In this document: positions 24,362 to 33,610 of the stretch, piece after piece | Numbering within the stretch: the stretch's first letter is position 1 | Layout of the letters: each line of letters opens with the position of its first letter | DNA from: Devosia neptuniae | GTDB lineage: Bacteria > Pseudomonadota > Alphaproteobacteria > Rhizobiales > Devosiaceae | DNA: 64,000 nucleotides | Direction of reading: 5' to 3' | NCBI RefSeq assembly: GCF_025452235.1 | Contig: NZ_CP104965.1 | Location: forward strand, 3,096,501-3,160,500 | Program-made: the position numbers and the translations under genes | The notes under the pieces: model-generated | The model's database searches: none | What the model was told of the DNA's origin: nothing | Seen by the model: the letters and a program-made list of their open reading frames with translations, nothing else

Positions 24362-26456
24362 CCATGAACCGAGCTCGGCGTCAGGCGCCACTGACACCAA
24401 GACGTGGTGGCAGCGGCCATACCGCATGGTGCAGACGAACCTGCGACAACCCGATGCGCTTTACGATCAGCGCAAGCTGGCGCGGGAGATCAAGGCATTC
24501 GGCGCCGATGTGCTGCTCTACAATATCGGCGGCATCTACGCCTTCTATCCCACCAAACTACCGCTGCAGGCCATAAACCCGATGATGAAGGGTGATGCGC
24601 TGGGCGATGCAATCGAAGCCGCGCATGCCGAAGGCATCGCATTGGTTGGCCGCTTCGACATGTCCAAGGCAACTCGCCTTGGCTATGAAGCACATCCCGA
24701 GTGGTTCGTGCACAATGCCAAGGGCGAGGCCCTTGAATACAACGGGACCTATCAGGCCTGCGTCAACGGCGGCTGGTATCAGGATTATGCGCTCGACATC
24801 ATCAGCGAGTCACTGGGCAAGTACGATGTGGACGGCGTGTTCTTCAACATGTTCGGCTATACCAACTTCACCTATTCGGGGCATTATTTCGGCACCTGCG
24901 TGTGCGACAATTGCCGCCGCCGTTTCCACGACATGTACGGCAAGCCGCTGCCGCTCAAGGAAGACTTTTCCGACCCGTCCTATGCGGATTATCTGGAATT
25001 CAAGGATCGCACGTCGCTTGAGTTGCGCTCCAAGGTTTATAAGCACATCAAGCAGGTCGCGCCCAAAGTCGCGATGACCGGGCACCGCGGCGATAGCGAC
25101 CTGATCCGCATGGAGACGCAGCGCGCCGTGGATCGGCCGCAACCGGAATGGCCCTATCAGGCTGGCGAGCAGGCACGCTGGGGCCAGGCCTATGGCCAGG
25201 GCAAGACCGTCTCGTCTACTTCGGCCAATTTCATCGATTTTGCCTGGCGCTTTGTGTCGGAAACCGGCGCCTATCAGCTCGCCCGCGCGGCCCAGCAATT
25301 GGCCAGTGGGGCCACGCTCGACTTCTATCTGCTGGGGGTAATGGATCAGGACGACAAATCGGCTTTTGCCGACACGTCCAAACTGTTCCAGTGGCACAAA
25401 GCCAATGAACGGAACTATGCGGGGCTGAAGCCCGCTTCCAGGATCGCGCTCTATCATTCTCATAACGTGGTGCCCGGACATGGTGCCGGGGGCTATTCCA
25501 AGCGCCCGGCCAGCGGCAAGCATGCGGAGGCCGCATTCCGTGGGGCTTATCGCGCTTTGCTCGAAGCACGCCTGCCGTTCGATATGGTGGTGGACGAAGT
25601 CATCACGGGCAAGAATGGCGCCAAGGTGCTTGCTCAGTATGAGGCGCTGGTCATGCCCAATGTGACCTGTCTCTCCGATGCCGAGGCCACAGTCATCGAT
25701 GCCTGGGTTGAGGCAGGCGGCGTCTTGTTGGCGACCGGCGAAACCGGGTTCTATGATGAAAAGGGCGTGGCGCGGGACGAACCGGTTCTGCAAAGCCTTC
25801 CGATCATCGGAAACCCCATGCCGCGCCAAAATATGAAGGGGTCATATTTCCGCGTCCGGCCCGGCGAATTGCCCATCGGCGATGACGTGAAGCTGCTGAT
25901 GCTCGACCACACCTATTATGTGGCCCAGGCAAAGCGGGGCGCCGAAACGCTGCTGACTTTATTGCCTCCGCAACGCTTCGGCCCGCCTGAATTGTGCTTC
26001 CCCGATTATGAAAGCGTCCTGCCGGGGGCGATCACAGGCACCCACGGCAAGGGTAAGGCGATCTACGTGCCTTGGCACGCCGACGCGCTTTACTACCGCG
26101 ACAGCCTTCCCCATACCCGCACCTTCTTGACGGACCTGGTGGTCCGCAACATACCGGCTTCGCCGGTCAAGGTTGAAGGCCGGGGCGCGCTGGAAGTGAC
26201 CATCCAGGCTCAGCCCGACGCTGGCAAGACGCTGGTTCACCTCGTCAATTATGGCGGGCAGCGCAACAACCTCTACGAAGATGCGCCCGCGCTGCACGGC
26301 CTGCGCCTGGCTATGCATGGTGTGGGGGGCGAGGCAATCGCGCTGGTGTCTGGCAAGACGATGATGCCCGAAGGGGAAGCCGATCAGGACGGCTATGTCT
26401 GGTACGCCCTGCCGCCCGTCGAGGCATTCGAAGCAATCCAGTTCTCGACGGCCTGA
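24351..26456 (+). CDS. Putative glycoside hydrolase (GHL6-like, with beta-galactosidase trimerisation-type domain)
   Basis: A 701-residue protein. The N-terminal half is a TIM-barrel-like region: RMVQTNLRQPDALYDQRKLAREIKAFGADVLLYNIGGIYAFYPT, EGIALVGRFDMSK, HPEWFVHNAKGE, KYDVDGVFFNMFGY and CVCDNCRRRFHDMYG (a CxCxxC-like cluster). The second half has a GATase-like Rossmann portion (VLAQYEALVMPNVTCLSDAEATVIDAWVEAGGVLLATGETG), as in the trimerisation domain of GH42 enzymes. This matches proteins annotated as hypothetical glycosyl hydrolase 6. The acid/base residues cannot be assigned. There is no signal peptide, so it would act on an imported sugar in the cytoplasm. It overlaps the DppF-type gene by 11 nt. 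Confidence 0.72.
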   Translation: MLHDHEPSSASGATDTKTWWQRPYRMVQTNLRQPDALYDQRKLAREIKAFGADVLLYNIGGIYAFYPTKLPLQAINPMMKGDALGDAIEAAHAEGIALVGRFDMSKATRLGYEAHPEWFVHNAKGEALEYNGTYQACVNGGWYQDYALDIISESLGKYDVDGVFFNMFGYTNFTYSGHYFGTCVCDNCRRRFHDMYGKPLPLKEDFSDPSYADYLEFKDRTSLELRSKVYKHIKQVAPKVAMTGHRGDSDLIRMETQRAVDRPQPEWPYQAGEQARWGQAYGQGKTVSSTSANFIDFAWRFVSETGAYQLARAAQQLASGATLDFYLLGVMDQDDKSAFADTSKLFQWHKANERNYAGLKPASRIALYHSHNVVPGHGAGGYSKRPASGKHAEAAFRGAYRALLEARLPFDMVVDEVITGKNGAKVLAQYEALVMPNVTCLSDAEATVIDAWVEAGGVLLATGETGFYDEKGVARDEPVLQSLPIIGNPMPRQNMKGSYFRVRPGELPIGDDVKLLMLDHTYYVAQAKRGAETLLTLLPPQRFGPPELCFPDYESVLPGAITGTHGKGKAIYVPWHADALYYRDSLPHTRTFLTDLVVRNIPASPVKVEGRGALEVTIQAQPDAGKTLVHLVNYGGQRNNLYEDAPALHGLRLAMHGVGGEAIALVSGKTMMPEGEADQDGYVWYALPPVEAFEAIQFSTA

Positions 26457-26467
26457 TTTTTTTCGCA

Positions 26468-26500
26468 CCGGGACCAAAGCGGCGACAAGCCGCGGCCCGG
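26468..26500 (+). other. Hairpin upstream of the binding-protein gene
   Basis: A two-part stem (CCGGG at 26468-26472 with CCCGG at 26496-26500, and GCGGC at 26479-26483 with GCCGC at 26489-26493) lies after a T6 run between the glycosidase-like gene and the binding-protein gene. The strong ribosome-binding site AGAGGAGG follows. It may set an RNA end or modulate read-through. Confidence 0.35.
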
Positions 26501-26524
26501 ATAAAGCTAGAGGAGGAAGAACCC

Positions 26525-28459
26525 ATGCAAGCCGCACTGACTTCACGTTGGTTATCGCCCTTCGTCGGCGTCGCAGCAATTCTGCTGTCCACGGCCGTCG
26601 TCGTCGCACAGGACTACAAGGAAGCCCCCATATTGGCCGACCAGGTCGCTGCGGGCACTTTGCCCCCAGTGGCCGACCGGCTCCCGGAAAACCCGATGGT
26701 GGTCGAGCCGTTCGAAAGCGTTGGGCAATATGGTGGCACCTGGCGCCTGGTGATGAGCTCGCCCAGCGACATCGGCACGCTGGCCCGCACCATCGGCTAC
26801 GAGAATTTTGTCCGCTCGGTGACCTGGCAGCCCGATGTCGAGCAGGCCGATATCGTGCCGGACGTGATCATGAACGTCGCCGAAAGCGTCGACGTCAATG
26901 AAGATGGATCGGAATACACCTTTCACCTGCGTAAGGGCCACAAATGGAGTGACGGTGAGCCCTACACGGCCGACGATGTGATGTTCTGGTACACGGACGT
27001 TTATTCAAACACCGAACTGTTCCCGGCAAAGCCGACATGGTCGGTGCGCAATGACAAGCCTCTGGTGGTCGAGAAGATCGACGAAACGACCGTCAAGTTC
27101 ATCTTCGGCGGGCCCAATGGCCTGCTTCTTCAGTATATGGCAACGCCATCCAATGACGCCGAGCAGAACCAGCCCTTCGCGTATCCGCGGCATTATCTCG
27201 AGCAGTTCCATCCCACCTATAATGAAGCTGCTGCCGGCGCTGAATGGGTGCAGAATTTCCACGCCAAAGCCGACATGTGGCGCAACCCGGAATTGCCACG
27301 GCTGCATGCATGGATCATTACCCAGGGCATTGGCCAAGGCAGCGGTGCTCAGGTGATCGCCGAGCGCAACCCCTATTACTTCAAGGTCGATAACGCGGGC
27401 AATCAATTGCCGTATATGGATCGCGTCACCGTCGACATCATCACCGATCCCCAGGTCACCCTGCTCAAGGCCGCCAATGGCGACTTTGACATGTTGGATT
27501 CCTATGTCGGCTTCGTCGCCACTCCGGAAAACCGGGGTACCTTCTTCGACAACCAGGAATCCGGTGGCTACGAGTTCTACGAAGTGCTGCCCAACCGCGC
27601 CAACCTGATGATCATCTCGCTGAATATGACGCACAAGGACCCGGTCCTGCGCGAAGTGTTCGGCAACAAGACGTTCCGCCAGGCCCTGTCCACGGCCATC
27701 AACCGTGACGAGGTTATCGAACTGGTCTGGCTGGGGCAGGGGCTACCCTACCAGACGGTGGAGCGACCAGAATCCCCGCTGTTCGACGAGGAAATGGCGA
27801 CCCAGTTCACCCAGTTCGACATTGCCAAAGCCAATGAAATGCTCGACGGGATCGGACTGACGGAAAAGGATGGCAATGGCATTCGGCTGCTGTCCGATGG
27901 CCGGCCGTTGCAGTTCACCATGGACATCTCGGTAATCCGTCAGCCCTGGATCGACAGCGCCGAGTTGATCAAGGGATATTGGAAGCAGATCGGTGTCGAC
28001 CTGCTGATCAACACCTCCGACACGACCGCGCTCAACCAGCGCATCGAATCCAATGAGCATGACTCGGCCGTCTGGTCGGCCTCTGGCGGCCCGGACTCCC
28101 TGTTCGATCCCAAATACTATTTCCCCTCGTCATGGGCGGCCTTCTACGCCACCACGTGGGGACAGTGGTTCACCAAGGACACCAATCCGGAAGAGCCGCC
28201 CGAGGCGGCCAAAAAACAGATGGTGCTCTATCAGGAAGTGTTTGCCACGACCGATGTCCCTAAACGCCTGGCGTTGATGAAGGACCTGCTCGCGATCTCG
28301 GCAGAGGAATTCTATACGATCGGTGTCATGCAGCCGACTTCGGACTACGGCATCGTCAACAAGCGGATGGCCAATTTCCCAGGCGTGCTGCTCGCCAGCA
28401 GCGAATATGCCCATCCAGGCGCTGCCAATCCCGAACAGTTCTACTACGCCGCCCCGTAA
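26525..28459 (+). CDS. ABC transporter substrate-binding protein, SBP_bac_5 family
   Basis: A 644-residue periplasmic binding protein of the oligopeptide/oligosaccharide class. A signal peptide ends near VVVAQD (about residue 30), followed by PILADQVAAGTLPPVADRLPENPMVVEP and the SBP_bac_5 core (YTFHLRKGHKWSDGEPYTADDVMFWY, KTFRQALSTAINRDEVIE). It is longer than peptide-binding DppA (about 535), like the long carbohydrate-binding members such as rhizobial AgpA. Together with the embedded glycosidase-like gene this argues for an oligosaccharide or glycoside ligand. A strong AGGAGG lies upstream of the ATG. Confidence 0.9.
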   Translation: MQAALTSRWLSPFVGVAAILLSTAVVVAQDYKEAPILADQVAAGTLPPVADRLPENPMVVEPFESVGQYGGTWRLVMSSPSDIGTLARTIGYENFVRSVTWQPDVEQADIVPDVIMNVAESVDVNEDGSEYTFHLRKGHKWSDGEPYTADDVMFWYTDVYSNTELFPAKPTWSVRNDKPLVVEKIDETTVKFIFGGPNGLLLQYMATPSNDAEQNQPFAYPRHYLEQFHPTYNEAAAGAEWVQNFHAKADMWRNPELPRLHAWIITQGIGQGSGAQVIAERNPYYFKVDNAGNQLPYMDRVTVDIITDPQVTLLKAANGDFDMLDSYVGFVATPENRGTFFDNQESGGYEFYEVLPNRANLMIISLNMTHKDPVLREVFGNKTFRQALSTAINRDEVIELVWLGQGLPYQTVERPESPLFDEEMATQFTQFDIAKANEMLDGIGLTEKDGNGIRLLSDGRPLQFTMDISVIRQPWIDSAELIKGYWKQIGVDLLINTSDTTALNQRIESNEHDSAVWSASGGPDSLFDPKYYFPSSWAAFYATTWGQWFTKDTNPEEPPEAAKKQMVLYQEVFATTDVPKRLALMKDLLAISAEEFYTIGVMQPTSDYGIVNKRMANFPGVLLASSEYAHPGAANPEQFYYAAP

Positions 28460-28471
28460 CCCTCCCGACCC

Positions 28472-28500
28472 CACCATCCGGCCCACGGGGCTGGATGGTG
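28472..28500 (+). other. Long intercistronic hairpin after the binding-protein gene
   Basis: A 13-bp stem (28472-28484 with 28488-28500, one G-T pair) closes a 3-nt loop ACG, 12 nt after the binding-protein stop and 21 nt before the permease start. It resembles the RNA-stabilising hairpin seen after malE-type genes, which lets the binding protein be made in excess over the membrane parts. Confidence 0.55.
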
Positions 28501-28521
28501 CTTTGCTGGAGTATGACCCAA

Positions 28522-29508
28522 ATGACCGCCTTCATCGCCCGCCGCTTGTTCTACATGCTGGTGACTATCGCGGCCATTTCGGTCATGACCTTCATCATCA
28601 TCCAATTGCCGCCCGGCGACTATGTGACGGCCATGGTGGCCCAGCTCAACCTGCAGGGGACCACTGTCGATCCCGCCGAAATGGCGGCATTGCGGGCCCG
28701 TTACGGGCTCGATGATCCGGTGCATGTGCAATATTGGAAGTGGATTTCCAACATCATCTTCGCCGGCGACTTCGGCTATTCGCTGGAATGGCGTCGGCCC
28801 GTTGCGGACCTGCTCTGGAATCGGCTTGGCCTCACCTTCGTGCTGGCGCTGATCACCCTGCTTTTCATCTGGGCGATCTCGCTGCCGATCGGCATTTACA
28901 GCGCCGTGCGCAAGAACTCGATCGGGGATTATCTGGCGACTTTCGTGGGGGTGCTCGGGTTGGCCATCCCCAATTTCCTGTTCGCGCTGGTGCTGATGTA
29001 TTTCTCGTTTCGCTATTTCAATACCGGCATTGGCGGGCTGTTCTCCCCTGAATATGAGAATGCGCCCTGGAGTTGGGGCAAGCTCGTCGATCTGGGAACG
29101 CACCTGATCATTCCGACGATCGTGCTCGGCACCAGCGGCACGGCCTCGCTGATCCGTATCCTGCGGGCCAATCTGCTGGACGAATTGGGCAAGCCCTATG
29201 TCGTCACCGCGCGCGCCTATGGCTTGTCCGAGAACCGGTTGCTGCTGAAATATCCGGTGCGCATCGCGCTCAACCCGTTCATTTCGACCGTGGGTTGGGT
29301 GTTGCCCACGCTGGTGTCCGGCGCGACCATCACTGCCGTTGTGCTCAATTTGCCCATGACCGGCCCGCTGCTGCTGCAGGCACTGATCAGCCAGGACATG
29401 TATCTGGCCGGCAGTTTCATCATGATGCTGAGCGTGCTCACCGTGATCGGAACGCTGCTGTCCGATCTGCTTCTCGCCTGGCTCGATCCACGCATTCGCT
29501 ATTCGTGA
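28522..29508 (+). CDS. ABC transporter permease, DppB/OppB type
   Basis: A 328-residue permease with MTAFIARRLFYMLVTIAAISVMTFIIIQLPPGDY at the N-terminus, the DppB hallmark. It has several further helices and an EAA region LLDELGKPYVVTARAYGLSENRLLLKYPVRIALNPFIS. An earlier ATG (28513) sits only 1 nt after GGAG; the ATG at 28522 has a 10-nt spacing and is preferred. It is the last gene of the operon, far from its DppC partner at the front. The unusual order is C-D-F-glycosidase-A-B. It is convergent with the LysR gene (34 nt). Confidence 0.9.
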   Translation: MTAFIARRLFYMLVTIAAISVMTFIIIQLPPGDYVTAMVAQLNLQGTTVDPAEMAALRARYGLDDPVHVQYWKWISNIIFAGDFGYSLEWRRPVADLLWNRLGLTFVLALITLLFIWAISLPIGIYSAVRKNSIGDYLATFVGVLGLAIPNFLFALVLMYFSFRYFNTGIGGLFSPEYENAPWSWGKLVDLGTHLIIPTIVLGTSGTASLIRILRANLLDELGKPYVVTARAYGLSENRLLLKYPVRIALNPFISTVGWVLPTLVSGATITAVVLNLPMTGPLLLQALISQDMYLAGSFIMMLSVLTVIGTLLSDLLLAWLDPRIRYS

Positions 29509-29542
29509 TCGATGGCAGGGAGCAATGTGGGGGTGCCTGCAA

Positions 29543-30460
29543 TTAATCTATCGTGACGACGCTCGGCACTTCGGCGAGAGCGGTTTTTCGCATTTCACGG
29601 ATAATCACTTCGGTGGCGGCCGAGAGTGGCCGGCCGATTGCGGTAATGACGCTCCAGCGGAACGGTATTCGGAAGGTGAGCGGAATGACCCTGACGCCAT
29701 CTAGCGGGAGTCCGATGGCGGTCAGGGGTTCGACGATGGCGACGCCAAGGTTTTTGCGGGCGAGGGACAAAGACACATAGGTGGCATTGCAGTCGATGAC
29801 CGAGGACATGCCGATGTCATGCGCGGTCAGGGCCTCTTCGATCGGCATTCTCAGGCGATACGGATTGGCCGCGACGATCAGGCGTTGGTTCTTGAGGTCG
29901 GTGGCGGCGATAGCCGACAAGCCCGCCAGCGGGTGATCGACCGAGACCACAGCATTGCATTGGACTTCCGCCTGCCAGTGCACTTCGATGCCCGGATTGT
30001 CGAGCGGCCAGCTTGCAATGCCTATCTCAGCTGTGCGCGCAATCACGGCCTGAACCACATTCTCCGACGAGATGCTCTGGATGTGGATCTTGTTGGGCAG
30101 AAGTTCCGGCGGAATGTTGGCCAATGCGTTGGGCAGCAGGCTACTGGCCAGGGCGGGTACCGCAGCGATCTGGATGGGGAGCTGTTCCGATTTTTCGATT
30201 GCCTCGGCGCGATCACCAATAGCGCGAAGGCCGGAGAGAAACACTTCTACCTGCTCTGAAAAGGCCAGGCCCTGTGCCGTGGGCGAGATGCGCGGGCCAT
30301 TGCGATGGAGGAGGGCAAAACCGACTTCCGCCTCAAGATCCTGGATAAGCCGGGTGATGACAGGCTGCGAGCGGCCGATGGCCTTGGCGGCGCCGGTCAT
30401 GCTGCCGATGGACACGACAGCAGAAAATGCCTCGAGCTGTTTGGTTTCGAAATATTTCAT
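29543..30460 (-). CDS. LysR-family transcriptional regulator
   Basis: A 305-residue LysR regulator. The winged HTH MKYFETKQLEAFSAVVSIGSMTGAAKAIGRSQPVITRLIQDLEAEVGFALLHRNGPRISPT spans residues 1-61, with a LysR substrate-binding domain after it. The frame is open far upstream into the esterase gene, but MKYFETKQ at 30460 begins the HTH. It is the last gene on the minus strand behind the esterase gene (16-nt gap), so it is probably cotranscribed with the transporter/esterase operon and may autoregulate it. LysR genes at the far end of the operon they control are less usual than divergent ones. Confidence 0.9.
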   Translation of the reverse strand: MKYFETKQLEAFSAVVSIGSMTGAAKAIGRSQPVITRLIQDLEAEVGFALLHRNGPRISPTAQGLAFSEQVEVFLSGLRAIGDRAEAIEKSEQLPIQIAAVPALASSLLPNALANIPPELLPNKIHIQSISSENVVQAVIARTAEIGIASWPLDNPGIEVHWQAEVQCNAVVSVDHPLAGLSAIAATDLKNQRLIVAANPYRLRMPIEEALTAHDIGMSSVIDCNATYVSLSLARKNLGVAIVEPLTAIGLPLDGVRVIPLTFRIPFRWSVITAIGRPLSAATEVIIREMRKTALAEVPSVVTID

Positions 30461-30476
30461 CGTCTGCGCCCTCCTG

Positions 30477-31952
30477 CTACGGCCTTTGCCAGAGTCCCAG
30501 CCTCGCCGCAAACATGTCCGCTTCCACGCCGACTGCGCCCTGCGCCACGTGCAGCACCACCTGGTTGTCGGCGGAGAAGCGCGGCCAGTCGTCCGGCACC
30601 GCGCCGGCAATGAACGCGCGCCAGATTTCGTGCACCTGATCGGCGAAGTCCGGATCGGTGACGCGCTGGCGCTCGGGTTGGCGGGAGAGGTCCATGCCAT
30701 CGCGATACCAGACAGCGCCCAGTTCGGCGCCATGGGCGGCTCCGGTCTCGTCGGCGGCGATTGGGCCGTAGAGATATTTCCACACCGGCTGGTGGGCGGA
30801 ACAGAGCCGCGCAAAGCGGCTGGCCGGATTCTGAAACACCAGGTCGCCGGCCACCGCGCGCCAGATGCCGTGCGGGGAATGGCCTGGCAGGGCGGCGCGA
30901 TAGCGCTCGACAATGCCCCCTCCGGTCAGGTCCAGCGGTCGGACGCGCTCATGCAGCAGGCCTGCGGCGCCGGCATAGTCGAGTTCGGCGGGCAGGACGC
31001 TGGAATGGGTGAGATATTCCGCGCTGGTGCAGCCGATCATCATGGGCACACGGGCTGTTCTTCCCGCAGCGGCGGCGGTTTCGGGATGTTCGAGCAGGGT
31101 GATGCCATCGATGATGGGCACGAAGGGCACGCCGAGCATGGCGGCGGCACCGTCGCGGTCGAAATCGTGGTGCTCGTAGCTCTGGTTGCAGAGATCGCGC
31201 TGGGCGACCAGCAGGTCGTTGATGGGAATGTTCACCAGGCCCTCGGGACTGGTACCCAGGGCCGCGCACATGCGGGCGGTGAGCTTTGGCGCATCCACCA
31301 TGGTGGCAATGGCGGTGCTGGCGCCGCTTTGCGGCATGGCGCGCGCGAAGAGACCCTGTGCGGCTGGCATGGCCATCACTGCGGCAACGGCAAAACCGCC
31401 GGCCGAGCGGCCCGCAAAGGTGACGCGCTCGGGATCGCCACCGAAGCTGGCGATATTGTCGCGCACCCAGTTCAGTGCCGCGAGCAGGTCGAGCAGGCCG
31501 CGATTGTCGGGCTGGCCGGGGATGTGCAGAAAACCCAGTGCGCCGAGCCGGTAATTGACGGTGACTTCGACTATGCCGCTGGCGGCGAAGGCACCGCTTT
31601 GCAGGATCGGTTCATTGGCCGAGCCCACGGCATAGCCGCCGCCATGCACCCAGACCAGCACAGGCGCGGCGCCATCAAGCGAAGGCGTGCGGATATTGAG
31701 GGTCAGAAAATTGATGCCATGGGCGAGGCCGGACGTAGCATTGCGCCCCACCGGGCCATAGGTGGCGATCTGCGGGCAGACCGGCCCCAGCTTGGTCGCG
31801 TCGCGAATGCCGGACCAGGGCTCGACCGGCTGCGGCGCGAGGAAGCGGCGCGCCGGGGTGACCGGGGCGGCGTAGGGCACCGAGAGAAAGGAGAGGTAGC
31901 CGTTTTCGGCCAGTCCTTCGATCGTGCCGCCGGGCAGGGTGAGCATGGTCAT
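30477..31952 (-). CDS. Type-B carboxylesterase
   Basis: A 491-residue alpha/beta-hydrolase of the carboxylesterase/lipase type-B family. The oxyanion motif VWVHGGGYAVGSAN is at about residues 104-117, FGGDPERVTFAGRSAGGFAVAAV holds the nucleophile Ser (GRSAG instead of the common GESAG), and the catalytic His lies in PLPPxHGAELG-like AAHGAELGAVW near the C-terminus. It hydrolyses carboxylic esters. No signal peptide, so it probably acts on an imported ester. It is 10 nt behind the PotC-type permease gene and 16 nt before the LysR gene. Confidence 0.9.
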   Translation of the reverse strand: MTMLTLPGGTIEGLAENGYLSFLSVPYAAPVTPARRFLAPQPVEPWSGIRDATKLGPVCPQIATYGPVGRNATSGLAHGINFLTLNIRTPSLDGAAPVLVWVHGGGYAVGSANEPILQSGAFAASGIVEVTVNYRLGALGFLHIPGQPDNRGLLDLLAALNWVRDNIASFGGDPERVTFAGRSAGGFAVAAVMAMPAAQGLFARAMPQSGASTAIATMVDAPKLTARMCAALGTSPEGLVNIPINDLLVAQRDLCNQSYEHHDFDRDGAAAMLGVPFVPIIDGITLLEHPETAAAAGRTARVPMMIGCTSAEYLTHSSVLPAELDYAGAAGLLHERVRPLDLTGGGIVERYRAALPGHSPHGIWRAVAGDLVFQNPASRFARLCSAHQPVWKYLYGPIAADETGAAHGAELGAVWYRDGMDLSRQPERQRVTDPDFADQVHEIWRAFIAGAVPDDWPRFSADNQVVLHVAQGAVGVEADMFAARLGLWQRP

Positions 31953-31962
31953 TGGCGGTTCC

Positions 31963-32757
31963 CTATACGGCCTTGCGCAGCCCGATCAGGCGCTCGAGCG
32001 CGATCACCACGACAAGCGAAATGAGAATCAGGATCACCGAAAGCGCGGCAATCTGCGGATCGGTGGAATATTCGAGGTAGCGATAAATCTCGGTGGGCAG
32101 GGTCGAGGCTTTGACCGAGACGAGGAACAGCGAAATCGTGGTCTCGTCGAACGAGATGAGGAAGGCGATCACCCATCCGGCAATGAGGCCGGGGCGGATC
32201 AGGGGCAGGGTGATGCGCCAGAATACTTTGAGCGGCGAAGCCCCATGCACCATGGCAGCTTCCTCGACGCGCCGGTCGACCGAGGACAGGCTCATGCTCA
32301 CGGTGCGCACCGTATAGGGAATGGTGACGCCCAGATGGGCGAGGATAATACCGGGATAGGTATCGAGCAGGCCGAAATTGGCCAGCACCAGCACCAGCCC
32401 CACCCCCAGCACGATATTGGGCACGATGAAGGGCGCGATGACGAGGAAATTGACCGCGCCTTCACCGCGAAAGCGATGGCGGGTCAACGCCAGCGAAAGC
32501 AGCGTTCCGATCGCCACGGCGCCGAATCCAACCACGATGCCAATGCCCAGGCTGCGCCAGAAGGCGCCGATGAACGTGGCGTTCTGGAACACCAGGGCAT
32601 AGGAGCCCAGGGAATAGCTTTCCGGGGGGAAGGCTAGATATTGCCGGGTGTCGAAGGAAACGATGAAGACGATCAGGATGGGCGCGAGCAGGAAGAGGTA
32701 GATCGCTGTGATCAACAGGCGCCAGGACCAGCGGGCGAGCAGGGACGTCTGGTTCAT
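31963..32757 (-). CDS. ABC transporter permease, PotC type
   Basis: A 264-residue spermidine/putrescine-class permease with about six transmembrane helices and the EAA loop VEEAAMVHGASPLKVFWRITLPLIRPGLIAG. It is the second channel half with the PotB-type permease, 1 nt upstream. The class moves polyamines and many other small molecules, so polyamine uptake should not be assumed. The neighbours (esterase, dipeptidase-like protein, flavin monooxygenase-like protein) suggest an amide/ester-bearing ligand. Confidence 0.9.
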   Translation of the reverse strand: MNQTSLLARWSWRLLITAIYLFLLAPILIVFIVSFDTRQYLAFPPESYSLGSYALVFQNATFIGAFWRSLGIGIVVGFGAVAIGTLLSLALTRHRFRGEGAVNFLVIAPFIVPNIVLGVGLVLVLANFGLLDTYPGIILAHLGVTIPYTVRTVSMSLSSVDRRVEEAAMVHGASPLKVFWRITLPLIRPGLIAGWVIAFLISFDETTISLFLVSVKASTLPTEIYRYLEYSTDPQIAALSVILILISLVVVIALERLIGLRKAV

Positions 32758-32758
32758 C

Positions 32759-33610
32759 TCAGGCCTCCAGAGCCCGCAAAGCGCGGCGATAGAGGATAAT
32801 AACCGAGCTGAAGATGATCAGCAGTAGCAGCGCCAGAGCGGCGGCCAGCGGCCAGTTAAGCGTGACGGTGGCTTCGGAGAAGACCTCGGTACCCAGCACG
32901 AACACGCGGCCACCACCCATGAGGCGTGGGGTGACGAAGCCGGAAATGGCGAGCACGAAGACCAGCAAAGCCGCCGTCAGTACGCCGGGCAGGCTGAGCG
33001 GCAGGATGATACGCCAGAATACCTTGAAACGATTGGCGCCCAACATGGCGGCGGCTTCCTCAAGCTGGGCATTGAGCCGGCCCAGGCCAGAGAGAATGGC
33101 GAGGATGGCATAGGGCATCAGGATTTCGATCATGGCGATGGTGGCGCCGAGGAAATTATTGGCCAGGCGAATGGGGGCGTCAGTCAGCGCCAGTGCCTGC
33201 AAGCTGCCGTTGATGACGCCGCGATCGCCCAGAATGACCATCCAGCCATAGGTGCGCACCACGCCCGAGGTCAGCAGCGGGGCGATGGCGAGGGCGGTGA
33301 GCAGGCCGCGCCAGCGGCTGGTGGTACGGGTAAGAAACAGGGCGATGGGGTAGGAGAGCAGCACGGCAAAGAAGGTGACCGACAGGCCATAGGTCAGTGT
33401 ATTGGTCGCCACCCGCCAATAGAACGGATCGAAGATCACCGTGCTGTAATTGGCCAGCGTCCATTCCCCGTTCGGCCCGCCAAACGCCGAAGTCGAAAAA
33501 GAGGCCCGCAGCAGCCAGAGCATGGGCATCACGAAGCTGACGCCGAGTGCCAGAAGGCCCGGCAAGAGGAGCCAGAGCAGCAGCCCGCGGTGCGATGCTT
33601 TGTCGGTCAC
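32759..33610 (-). CDS. ABC transporter permease, PotB type
   Basis: A 283-residue permease with N-terminal LLLWLLLPGLLALGVSFVMPMLWLLRASF and the EAA loop LEEAAAMLGANRFKVFWRIILPLSLPGVLTA at about residues 185-215. It pairs with the PotC-type permease. Its start overlaps the ATPase stop by 4 nt (ATGA), showing coupling. Inner membrane. Confidence 0.9.
   Translation of the reverse strand: MTDKASHRGLLLWLLLPGLLALGVSFVMPMLWLLRASFSTSAFGGPNGEWTLANYSTVIFDPFYWRVATNTLTYGLSVTFFAVLLSYPIALFLTRTTSRWRGLLTALAIAPLLTSGVVRTYGWMVILGDRGVINGSLQALALTDAPIRLANNFLGATIAMIEILMPYAILAILSGLGRLNAQLEEAAAMLGANRFKVFWRIILPLSLPGVLTAALLVFVLAISGFVTPRLMGGGRVFVLGTEVFSEATVTLNWPLAAALALLLLIIFSSVIILYRRALRALEA

Noticed and set aside
30072..32024. 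A 650-residue plus-strand frame across the LysR and esterase genes
   Set aside because: The composition is low-complexity Gly/Ala/Arg and spans two real genes in antisense; both genes have clear catalytic or HTH motifs.
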